DNA from: Agaricus subrufescens
Lineage: Eukaryota > Basidiomycota > Agaricomycetes > Agaricales > Agaricaceae
NCBI GenBank assembly: GCA_029945375.1
Contig: CM057067.1
Coordinates: 620,001 to 684,000, forward strand
Direction of reading: 5' to 3'
Length of the DNA stretch: 64,000 nt
The notes beneath the pieces are model-generated. The model saw nothing but the letters and a program-made list of their open reading frames with translations. It was not told where the DNA came from and searched no databases. Shown here one piece after another: positions 1-9,862 of this stretch. Made by a program: the position numbers and the translations under genes. Position 1 is the first letter of the stretch. Every line of letters begins with the position of its first letter.

Positions 1-571
1 CTTGCAAGGTAAGGCAGTTATTTCTATTAACACGTGTCCACTGAACTTGTATTGTACAGCATAATCGAGAAGGCCGATATGAACCAGGAAAGGAGCAGAA
101 CTGGACAACTGCCTTTACTTACCGCAGTTGCACTTTCTGCTTTGATAGACTTAAATGCCAATTGGAAAGTTGGATGAACTGGTATCCGGATCGCACTGTT
201 CCGATTATGTTCACTTCTGCTTATTATTGTTGCATTCAAGTCAAATTTGTTGATGCGAAGGATGGTATTTCGGAGTGGACTTACTGGTTTTGGCTTTACC
301 TTTCACCGGAAGTCCGTAAGAAACTTGAGAATAGTATGTAGTGTATCATGTAATTATTCTTGTTGAAGATTTTGAGCTTGGGGCTATCGTTATGAATTCA
401 GAAGTGGTATCGCTGTCCGTGATGTATATGATACTGGAGTAGCAAGTGCTGATGCACTGAGAAATTGTGCCAAAGACCAATGAAAGAAAATGTGTCAAGC
501 AATTATATACCAATATATGATGAATGTCACTTGCACCGTGACCACATATGTCACATAAATGACATGACTTA
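1..571. other. AT-rich stretch without recognisable gene
   Basis: No reading frame here carries a domain I recognise, and all frames are short and broken. The composition is AT-rich and matches the decayed repeat sequence that follows, so this is probably transposon relic. Confidence 0.4.
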
Positions 572-864
572 CACGGCGGGCAAAGGGCTGTCAAGTGACC
601 CCCCCTTGCTTGAAAATAATTGATCAGATCATAAATTGTCGTTCAAGTATCTATAATTAGGGGGCAATACTGCAATATGATACTTATTATATACTTGTTA
701 GATACTGTCGCAAGCACCAGTCAAATAAGGGGTCAATGATTAATTACTATATATGTATATAGGGGTAGGAAACATGAAGTTTGACACGTAATGGGTGGGT
801 CACTTGACTGCCCATTTGACTGCCCATTTGACTGCCCAAACTTGACAGCCCTTTGCCTGCTGTG
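572..864. mobile_element. MITE-like element with TTA target duplication
   Basis: A 293-bp non-coding element. Its left end reads CACGGCGGGCAAAGGGCTGT and the reverse complement of its right end reads CACAGCAGGCAAAGGGCTGT, so the terminal inverted repeats match at 18 of 20 positions and similarity continues inward (GTCAAGTGACCC). The trinucleotide TTA lies directly outside both ends (569-571 and 865-867). A TTA duplication is typical of the PIF/Harbinger superfamily; that assignment is inference because no transposase is present. A 12-bp unit (TTGACTGCCCAT) is repeated about three times near the right end (805-840). Confidence 0.65.
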
Positions 865-1015
865 TTAGCAGCAGTGCTCAATAAAATTTGATTCAAATAT
901 ATATATAAGGTGTCCTTAATTCTACAGTTCAGTTTCACTGTCCTCTCTTCACTACTCTCAGCATCCTCAAGCTCTAAGTGTTGTATTAGTACAAATCAGG
1001 TATCATAGCAATGTT
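865..1015 (+). repeat. Retroelement relic: LINE-like 3' tail and TATA/leader motif
   Basis: Positions 873-896 resemble the last bases of the LINE that ends at 19,446 (GCGCTTAATAAAAGTTGATT there, GCTCAATAAAATTTGATT here), followed by an alternating AT tail. A TATATAAG box near 902-909 and the string CTACAGTTCAGTTTCACT (922-939) recur together at 21,930-21,976, where the same 18-mer is found at 21,959-21,976. The second pair looks like the promoter/leader part of a shared LTR family. Both readings rest on short matches. Confidence 0.35.
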
Positions 1016-1090
1016 TTCACAACTTAATCATTCATAATGTATGTTTTCACTGTGTGGAAAACAGCTGGGGCTATAGCACTGGATATACCT

Positions 1091-1234
1091 CAGTGGTCAT
1101 TTTTACTTTGTTGACACTGAGGTGGATTTCTAGCATGTAACAATGGATATATACCTGACTGATTTGTAAATAGTTTGAGTTTTCTTTAGGTAAATATAAT
1201 CACAGTGGTCATCTTTACTTTGTTGATGCTGAGT
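1091..1234. repeat. Pair of ~32-bp direct repeats
   Basis: CAGTGGTCATTTTTACTTTG with its continuation (1091-1122) recurs with few changes at 1203-1234, about 112 bp apart. It lies in AT-rich non-coding sequence; no function is evident. The rest of 1015-1745 shows no supported gene. Confidence 0.5.
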
Positions 1235-1745
1235 CTGTATTTTCTTCAATCATCTCAAGTATTTATACTGGTGCAATTTGTTTCCTGCTAGGGGTAAACA
1301 TGAAGGGCCTTTACAACCAAAAATAGGATGTGTATGATATGAAGTCAAATGCAGAAGTACCCACAATATACTCCATACCTCTAGGTAAGTCATGGTTCTA
1401 CTCTGACCAAGAATATCAAGGTAGAGCAGTTGACAAGTATGAATTATTGATGCACTCATTCTGAAGGGAGCTAGCACCAATAAATGTGATGTTTTTACAT
1501 GCGCAAATTAATGTTTATCTTAAAAAATAGAACAAAACAATGACCGATAAATGCCAACATGCTGAGCCTACAATAAATGTTTTCATCTACTAGCACCCTG
1601 AGTGTCTACATCCGAGAATAATGGCGGTCCGTGAATGACAGGATACTGAAAACTAAGATTACTACTCGCCTTCTTCACAATCGGAAACTACGTGCTAGCC
1701 TCGCCAGAGATATAAATATCTTCTGTATCTCCCTCTGCAGTAGTG

Positions 1746-3363
1746 TCAGCCCACGAACAAGCCATCGAAGCAGTACCAACCGGTGATGGGTACGGTGCCA
1801 AACTGCTTGACTATGAACTCCAAACGTTGCCTCGCCAAATCATGGTCGGGTTGATGTTTTGAAGTCGTTGTGTACTGAAATCGTTGAACGTGATTTGTAT
1901 CACGTTTCAATCCTTCAGTTATCCCCCATACATCTGGACTGTCTTCCATCATTTGTAGGACATTGCTACATTCAGGCCGTTTCGTAGCATCAAATGACCA
2001 GCATCGTCTCATCAACTCCCAAATTTGTTCATTGACGGCAGGATCTTTATCCAGAACATGATCAGCTGGTTGTGCCGGCAAATTGTTCTCTATCAGTTGT
2101 CGAATAATTTGAAGGACGTTAGCACAATCTTTGTAGGGCAATAAACCAGTCAAAATCTGGGGAAATGAGATCGACATGGGTAACTTCATTTTACGTATCA
2201 AGAAACATGGATATACCTCAAAGCACACACAGCCAAAAGACCAGATGTCGCTTTCTTTGGAAGGGCAAGCCTCTTTCTCCAGCACTTCCAGAGGGGTACA
2301 TCTGACTGTAGACTTATAGTTCAAGTCTGAAACTAGTTTGAAGTCCAGCGTTCCGTTGGTTATGATTTTCGACACACCAAAATCAGTCAAGCGGGCGGTA
2401 GAAAATTCGTCGACTAACACATTGACCTATAGAAAGGTTAGTACATGGCCAGTTAGTATATTTGAGGATCTTGCCCCTTTGAGATCGCCATGAACAATGT
2501 GATTGTCATGAAGGTATTTAAGGCCACTCGCAACGTCATGAAGCTTTATAACATCTCATAAGTCACGGTCGGAGGTCAGAAGATGAAAACTGACAAACGG
2601 TCTGCGAGGAACATCAGGTTCTCGCCTCAAATAGTCCATGATGTTGCCTTTCTCCATCCAAGGGGACAATAAGCCGACGCGGTTATTCATTTCTTTCAGG
2701 CGGAAGAAACCATAAGTGGGCGCGATATTAACGTGTTCAAGTCGACTCCAAAGAACAGCTTCGCTTGCGTGGGCCTGAGAAGAAAAATAATAGGGCCAAT
2801 GCTACAAGATAAGAATTCTTTCTCTCGAACCTTCAACAAGTCGTCTTCCTCTTGTTTGTTATACACACGTACGACCTTGAAGCAGATATTCTGCCCCTGA
2901 TATCGCCCTTGAAAGATATCACAAAATCCCCCTCCATCTTTCTGCAAGAGACCCTCGATACCATCCAGGGTATTGCAGGTGGGGTAAAGCTTTGAATTCT
3001 TGCAAAGCTGGACCAGAACCATAAGAGTGTGTCTGGGTAGTTTGGGATCTGCCATTTTCAAGAAATGTGGATGTGAATCTATCTAAGAAGCAGAATTGAT
3101 TGGCATTGGCACGGGAAACATATGATAAACCCAGAATGCTCACTGTATTCAGATAATCAATCATCGACTGGGCGTCACTACTCGTCAAATTCTCGAGAGC
3201 TTCCCTCTTCTTCTGGTCGAAAACAACCTTAAAGAGCGATTCCGTAATCTACGATACAAGTTTCGGGTTAAAAATAATTTGCGGAGGAACACTCATACGA
3301 CACCTCCTTTATTTGCAGCAGTTCCTTGTCTTCATCCGCTTCCGCTCTAGGGCTGGACGACAT
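1746..3363 (-). CDS. TKL-like protein kinase, paralog A (catalytic motifs intact)
   Basis: Likely a Ser/Thr or dual-specificity kinase of the expanded tyrosine-kinase-like group of Agaricomycetes; substrate unknown. I start at the ATG at 3363-3361. The first exons encode an alpha-helical N-terminal region (LTSSDAQSMIDYLNT). The kinase domain follows: a glycine-rich stretch KDGGGFCDIFQG, the lysine in CFKVVRVY, the catalytic loop HGDLKG, the metal-binding loop LTDFGVSK and the C-lobe motif SDIWSFGCVCFE. Catalytic and DFG aspartates are both present; the HRD Arg is Gly, as is common in this group. About five or six introns of 45-95 nt interrupt it. The intron inside the catalytic loop (2427-2474) starts with GC instead of GT; the paralog next door has GT there. 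An upstream in-frame ATG at 3498 would add a hydrophobic segment. The exact C-terminus, an extension of about 40 residues absent from paralog B, is uncertain. Confidence 0.75.
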
Positions 3364-3801
3364 ACTAGTAGCTACGAGTGTCACCAGGAATGTTGCGTTG
3401 GAATAGAAAAGCTGGATAAGATGAATCAACAAGAGTAACGGATAAGATGGTGGTGTGTAGGCGGTCAGCGCTTGAGCCTGCGCGCAGCTTTTGTACACTC
3501 AGCTCACGGCGCTCATCATTGGCACACGCTCATGTATCCGCTATGCCACAAGCAGCAATTGGATGAGATCAAGATGTAAGTCTGCGGCTGTCCAACACTC
3601 ACGGTCTGTAGCGACAGCCATCAGATCATCTTTACAGTATATACTTCTTCGCTACTATTAAACAGTCTTTGCCATATATGACGCGATTTGATGTACTAGT
3701 TTGGATGAATACTCATGCTCGCTTCCTCGGATCCTCTACATGGCTTGGCGCTGCACATGACACCTATGACACCTGCATGACAGCATCAGGCAACTTGACA
3801 G
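3364..3801. other. Intergenic between the two kinase paralogs
   Basis: Promoter of paralog A and 3' flank of paralog B. An 85-codon plus-strand frame at 3669-3926 overlaps the C-terminal exon of paralog B on the other strand and shows no motif, so I do not call it. Nothing else seen. Confidence 0.4.
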
Positions 3802-5057
3802 CTAGAGTCCGCCTAGTGTGTAATGGAACCGTCGACCGCGCGTTATGTCGCGCTTCGGTCCCCCAATCCTTTTCTGCCATACTACAGGGTTATTTTCGAT
3901 GGTTTGTAAGATTTCTTCACACCTAGGGCGTTTCGCAGCGTCTAATGACCAGCATCGCTCCAGCAATCCCCAAATTTCCTTATTGATAAAGCTGTCTGGA
4001 TGTAGCCTGTCGTTAGCTGGTTGAGCCGGTAACTCGCCTTTTATCAACTGCCGAATAACTTGAGCGTCAGAACTAGATCCTCTGTAGGGCAATGAGCCGG
4101 TTAGAATCTATGAGGATTGGAGTCATTTAGGCACAGTCACTTTATGTATCAAGAGGAAGCACACGTACTTCGAAACACACACAGCCGAAAGCCCAGACGT
4201 CGCCTTCCCGAGTAGGCCGACTATTCAATTCTAACGATTCCGGAGAAGCCCACCGAGCTGTCATGCCAGGAAAAGGGTCCATAACCATTGCGAGACTCAG
4301 CGTTCCATTGGCCCGGATTTTCGATATTCCAAAATTAGTTATGCGGGCTATGGAAAATTCGTCGACCAACACGTTGACCTATAAACCAATGAACACAAGG
4401 GTTGGCTGTGGATATTTTGGGATATCGTACCCCCTTGAGGCTGCCATGGGCGATATTGCGGTCATGAAGATACGCAAGGCCTCTGGCAATGTCATCAAGC
4501 TTTGAAACCTTCTCGTGAGTAGTTATCAGCGGTCGGAGAGTAGGAACTGACAAACGGTCTGCGGGAAACACCAGGTACTCGGGTCAAATACTCTACGACG
4601 TTACCATTCTCCATCCAAGGGTACAAAAAGCAGATGCGGCCATCTATGTCTTTCAGATGGAATAAACCATAAAAAGGTGTGACATTGGGATGTTCAAGTT
4701 GGCTCCAGATAAGGGCTTCTTTTGCATAAGCCTGAGAAGCGGAGCGTAAGACAAGTGCTGCCAGTGTAAACGGAAGATCTGTTCTCAAACCTTCAGCAAT
4801 TCGTCTTGACCTTGTTTGTTGTAGACACGCACGACCTTGAAGCATAGATTCTGCCCCTGATAACGCCCTTGGAAGATATCACAAAATCCTCCTCCTCCAT
4901 CTTTCTGTAAGAGATCCTCGATACCATCCAGGGTAGTGTAGCATCGGCAATCACTAACCTTATGTTTCGTCATGTTTGCTTGAACAAACATTCCATTAGT
5001 ATATAAAGACTTAGATATTATTTGTGTAGGCGAGACTTTCTTGAATTGATAGCACAT
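3802..5057 (-). CDS. TKL-like kinase, paralog B (probable pseudokinase, N-terminus replaced)
   Basis: Tandem copy of the upstream-lying paralog A with the same exon layout: KDGGGGFCDIFQG, the lysine in CFKVVRVY, the C-lobe REGDVWAFGCVCFE and the PYRGSSSDAQVIRQL segment. Two key aspartates are lost: the catalytic loop reads HGSLKG (Asp to Ser) and the DFG motif reads NFG in ITNFGISK. From the family, such a protein could bind nucleotide but should not transfer phosphate; a signalling-scaffold role is inference. The alpha-helical N-terminal exons of paralog A are missing. Instead the frame opens into unrelated sequence, part of which (5034-5105) recurs at 22.9 kb. The gene is therefore either 5'-truncated and dead, or has captured a new start (the first in-frame ATG is at 5057-5055). 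Intact splice sites and a long open frame argue against an old pseudogene. Confidence 0.6.
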
Positions 5058-5105
5058 TCCTGTCGATTGCTTCGCCTTGAAAGACCCTCGTGTATCGTGA
5101 CATTA
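5034..5105 (-). repeat. 72-bp repeat, left copy
   Basis: This 72-bp segment matches 22,934-23,005 at 66 of 72 positions. On the minus strand it opens with an ATG (5103-5101) and a short frame of about 30 codons starting MSRYTRVFQGEAID, of unknown function. See the right copy for the mutation pattern. Confidence 0.75.
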
Positions 5106-5202
5106 ATATCTCACGCTACATATTTTCGACAGCTCCCCGCTATCCTCTACTCTCTTAACTACTTCTCAACCTCAAAAAACTCTCTTTGATGATCTATAGG
5201 AC

Positions 5203-5217
5203 GACCCCGGTCTGATC
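5203..5217. repeat. Target-site duplication of LINE 1 (3' side)
   Basis: GACCCCGGTCTGATC is identical at 5203-5217 and 11,851-11,865, directly flanking the poly(A) end and the 5' end of the minus-strand LINE. Confidence 0.9.
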
Positions 5218-5747
5218 TTTTTTTTTTTTTTTGAAATCAAATGATTTATATACCGGCGCCCGATCGCAGTCCGGTCCTACTACATACATGCAATAGAATT
5301 ATTTAAGGGGAGGGAGAGAAATCCCTAAACCCAAGACGTCATGCTGCCTTCCAGCTCAAACTATGCATCCTCCATGGCAGGGCTCCAGCAGGTCGCAAGG
5401 AAAATGGGGCCAGTTTCCCACCCCAGATCGAGTAAGAGACATGCACATCAGAACTTAAACACCAGACCAGGCCTTTGTCCAAGCAAGGTCTCACCCCTTT
5501 GCCCGCACTCTAAAGCCACTAAGGGAATATCATCTGAGGACTCCGAGGTTTCACCCCCCATAAGTACCAGTCATTCTATCCACCAGAATCCGGGTGGGGA
5601 GTGCCCAGATTAGCCCAGCAGCATCGACGAGGAACCACCCCCAAGTCCAAGTCACCCATCGAGACCCTAGAGACCGCAGAACCCGGAGTTACAACACTCA
5701 CCCTTCAGAAGGAACCCCAACCCAGTGTGTCCCAAAAAGCCACTCCC

Positions 5748-8700
5748 CTATTCAGGTGAAAACCGCGCATGAATCTCTTCAGGTGGTTCCTCGAATGAAA
5801 ATATCCAAGGATTATCATCGAGGTAAATGAGGACCTCCGTGAGGGTGATAAACCGCTCTTGATGTCTGGCCCATTTGAGCACCTCGCACTCATTAAGCAA
5901 ATGATCACGGGTCTGGTTCGCACCAGACCGGCAATAGTGGCAGTAGGCGGTGATAGAATCGCCCACATTAAAACAAATCCTGTACTCGGCAGTAGGCCCA
6001 TGGTTCAGGATGAGTCTCGTGGCCCTCACACACATGTGGGGCTCATTGATCAAGATATTAGACAGCCAGCTCCCACCACCAACGTAGGAGGGGACCATCA
6101 GCCCTTTTTGGGGATTCACAGTGCTTTTGTGAAACTCCATAAACTGATTTCCGCGGAAATCTGGAGAGCGGAACAAACATTGCCACTCATCCATGCATGC
6201 TTTCTGAACCCGGCGGTGTTCAGAGGCCAAAGTAGTCCATGGCATACCATTCTCACCGAAGTGGTAGTACACCTGGTGGTTCTTGAGGTCCCTGGCAGAG
6301 ACCCCCGGCAGACCCCATCCCAGGTGATTCCTGGCATGGACAAATGTGACCCTGGCTTCCTCAAATGTGGAAAGCCATGGCCGAAGTCGTCAGGCAGCAA
6401 ACAAATACAGCTGCTGTCCCGAGTGTGGTTTCAGATCCATCAGGACTCTCGCCATAGTAATGGCGCCTGTGAATATGACAATGTTGCGCACCCATGGGAC
6501 CTTAAGGCCCAAGTCGATGGCACATGTGAGACTATCCAACTCGGCATCCTGCCGAGTAGAGTGCCCCAGTGGAAGGAGAAGTCCTGTTTGAAGCCTTTGC
6601 CGCCTTCTCCCCAATCCCATTGAGCCGAGGCAGCCGAAGCCGCTTCAAGCTCGCCCTTGGGGTCCACTGAAGCGGCAGTCCCCAGAATGACTGTTTGTGG
6701 GACCTCCTCATAGGAAGTCCGAAGATGAGTGAGGCGCAAGATGTCGGCGTCATCTTTAATCACCCCAGAAGGTGGAGAATCAATGAATGAGATACGATCA
6801 CCGAAATCATCCAAGATGCGATATCCAGGTCGGGCCTCCACGCAGTCAGCCTTGAAAGGTTCCTGGACAGCCGGAACAGATCTACACAAGTCCGAAATAA
6901 AGGACTTGACTTTCTCCCTAACCTTCAATGGAAGGTGGGCATTATGGAACCGGTGGGCCAGTTCCTCCTGACCAGACCCAGTAAAGCGTCTGATTGGGTG
7001 GTTCGGAGAGAGAGTTTGCACCCGGAATATAGCCCGAGTGCGAAGCTTCTTCAAATGCAGATGGATCGGAATGAGGCCGGCAATGGCCTCCACTCCGCCT
7101 GTGGGGGAGGTGTGAAATGCCCCTGTGATCCAAAGAGCAGCTCTACGCTGCATCTTGCGAAAAGAGTCCAGAAGGCCCTTAATCTGGCCCTTTGGACTGT
7201 ACCACAAAAGGAAACCATATGTTGCAACAGGCAACACACACGTCCTGTAAAGAAGTCTCTTGTCCATGGGACGCATCAGCAAAAGGTTTGGCTACTTGAT
7301 GCTACTTGAAGTTACTTGAGGGCTACTTGAAATTTTCCAAGTAGCCCTCAAGTACCTTCAAGTAGCATCAAGTAGCCAAACCTTTTGCTGATGCGGAGGC
7401 CCCGGACAGAGTTACCAAGCATGCCCAAGGCCTTCACTGACGTGAAGGCTTTAGTCGTGTAATATCTCACGTGCTCCTTGAAAGTGAGCTTGCGATCAAA
7501 AAAGAAACCAAGGTATTGCCATGTGGCCTTGGCCCAAAGAGGATTATCTTTCCTGTAAGGGCCCACTGGAAGGGCTACTTCCGGGAGTGCAGGGTTATGC
7601 TTACGTGTAAAGTGAAATAATTCAGTCTTTGAGTGCTCCATACAGAGACCAAACAAGCCAAGGGTCCGGAACATAACATCATATGCCCTGGCAAGGCGCG
7701 GAATGTTGCCAGATAACTCATGGGACTGGCATACCAATGTGCCATCGTCCACATAAGAAAGCAAATTGCACTCCAGGCAATGTGAATACGCAAAGAATAC
7801 CTGCATAATCTTTGCAAAATACAAAGCTGAGAGGACCGGAGACAGGGTGGAGCCCTGTCCCACCCCCACATCGGCTTTGAAAAATGGAGACTTGTTTCTG
7901 CCCCAGAGGTACGAGGTCTGCCGGTTAACAAGATAGGATGAGAAGAAGGTCCCAACGTTGGGGGGGAAACCTCGCTTCACCAGGATTTGAATCAGAGCTT
8001 CGTGATTCAAGGAAGGAAAAAACTGTGCCACATCAAAAGCAATGACACTAGTTTGTAAACCCTTTGCCCACCCCACATGAACGAGGTTGGTAAGGTAATG
8101 GCCTGCGTCATCAGTGGACCTCTGCCGGATACCACCGAACTGGCTGTCATCAAAGATTCCAAACTTGACAGCATCAAATTGGAGTCTAGTTGAGAGCATT
8201 TTCTCAATAAGCTTCCCAACGGTGTTCAGAAGTGCTATTGGCCTGAACGACCTTGGGGTGTCATAAGATGCCTTGTTCGGCTTCGGTATGATAACCGAAG
8301 AAGACATCTTAAAATAATCAGGCCAATGCCCAACCCTAAGGTAGGCATTGGCTAGGGGAACCAGAACCCCCAAGCACTGAGGGACAATGGCTTTGAGGTG
8401 CCGCCACTTAATGTGGTCGGGCCCTGGGGCAGAACGGGATGAGCACGCTCTAAGCACATCCAACATCTCGTGGTCAGAGAAGTCCTTCCACTCCCTCTCG
8501 TCAAGGCCAGGGGATGACTCGATGATATCAAAGTCAACAGTGTTAGTAGCCGCACTGTTGTAAACTTCGTGTAGTGCCTCCCACAGCTGTGGTAATTTGA
8601 CACATGCTTCTCCATTATGCTTAATGGAGGTAAAGGAAGGAAGCTTACGCAGGCCAGTCCACTCCATAAGGTCCCACGTCCGCTTATTGGTCTGGGAGAT

Positions 8701-9840
8701 CTCCTCGATCTTGTGATCGAAGAAAGCCCGTTTAGCAGCCCTAGTGGCTCGCCGGAAAGCGCGCCAATTATCCTTGGACTTATCCAATGAATATTGGCGT
8801 TTGGTGTCACTACACTCCTGGTTCCACCAGGACTTGGAGTGTGTGGTGATGACCTGGTCCACAGCATGGGATTTCCAAGCATTGGCAAAGGCATCAGACA
8901 TGAGCCTTGCAACCCTGTCGATATCCTCCAGGGCTCTCATAGGACCTAACCCATCCATAGGGATGTCATTAAGGGCCTGGGTAGCTGACGTGATGAAGCG
9001 AGTTTCCTTGTCCAATTTGTCAAGTATAGTCTGGATCTTGATGCGAACGTCAAAGTCCATAAGCGGGACGCTGACTGATATCGGGTGATGGTCCGATGGT
9101 CCAGTGAGGTCATGCATGATGACGGGGGGGACCCATCTAAGATCCTGGCTGCCAAAGACTAAGTCTATGACAGATCTGTTGAGCCACCTGTCATGCAGCC
9201 GGTGGGTAATTCTGTGGTTACTTGGTTGACACCAAGTAAGGCCCATGGATGACATGCAGTCCACTAAGGACTCGGCAATATTTGAGTGGGCCCCGCATTC
9301 AGGGTCCCACTGGGAAGAATGACAGTTGAAGTCCCCAGCAGCTATATGGGTGACTCCAAGTTGCAGATCATCTATTCCCCTCAGGAAGAATAGAGTGGAG
9401 TTCTGAGAGTCATTATAGACATTCAGAATATTCACTGAGCCCTCACTAAGAAACATAGTGATGAGCTGCATGTCAGGATGGTCCACCAAGTTGGTGCGAA
9501 GAGTGGGCCGTAACTTAGAGAGTCGCTTGTGGACATAGGTCAACACTCGAGGCTCACATTTGGGATTGGCAATGTTAGCGATCATGAGCCAATCAGGATG
9601 TTTGGGTGCACCCCAAACTGGCTCGCCTTCCTTATCAGATGACGAAACCGTGTGACAAAGGAGCTTTCTAGGAGGCTCTTGGACAAATAAAATGTCAAAC
9701 TCGGATCTCAACATTTCAAGCATGTATTCCAGATGTAAACTATTATGGCTCACATTCTGGGAAAGCAGTCGCATATCTCCTATCACACCCCTAGGTTGTC
9801 TAGGCATGAGAAAAGGAATTAGCAGTGGGAGGTAGGCCAT
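5748..9840 (-). pseudogene. LINE 1 ORF2: endonuclease / reverse transcriptase / RNase H, broken
   Basis: The ATG at 9840 lies 20 nt after the ORF1 stop. The N-terminal APE-type endonuclease shows the catalytic Glu in FVQEPP, GDFNCHSSQWDP and the terminal SDHHP. The reverse transcriptase shows SAPGPDHIKWRHLK, FDVAQFFPSLNH, GQGSTLSPVLSALY and the active-site box SYVDDGTL. The frame stops inside the 120-bp palindrome (7274-7393) and resumes beyond it, where excision of 122 bp would rejoin the codons. The thumb and RNase H-like region (AELDSLTCAID, IVIFTGA) change frame near 6.56-6.62 kb. A TGA at 6392-6390 interrupts the frame before the C-terminal CHYC...HLLNEC zinc motif. All the standard domains can be read, so the copy was active before these lesions. 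Confidence 0.88.
7274..7393. mobile_element. 120-bp palindromic element, copy 1
   Basis: A near-perfect hairpin: the first 58 bases are the reverse complement of the last 58 with one or two mismatches and a loop of a few bases. Ends are CATCAGCAAAAGGTTTG and its complement. Each arm is built from about four head-to-tail decamers of the form GCTACTTGAN. CG stands on both sides (7272-7273 and 7394-7395), consistent with a 2-bp duplication, so 122 bp were added to the LINE 1 reverse-transcriptase frame. Non-coding and without transposase, so non-autonomous; its family is unknown to me. Confidence 0.85.
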
Positions 9841-9862
9841 GTTTCAAAGAACAGACCTGTGA

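Noticed and set aside
3669..3926. Plus-strand frame of 85 codons with a Cys-rich look
   Set aside because: It lies over the C-terminal exon of kinase paralog B, which has clear homology to paralog A.
7274..7393. The palindrome as a spliced introner-type intron
   Set aside because: There is no GT...AG pair at its ends that would restore the frame, and the same sequence is a palindrome, which would read equally in both directions. A transposon insertion with a 2-bp duplication explains frame and ends better.
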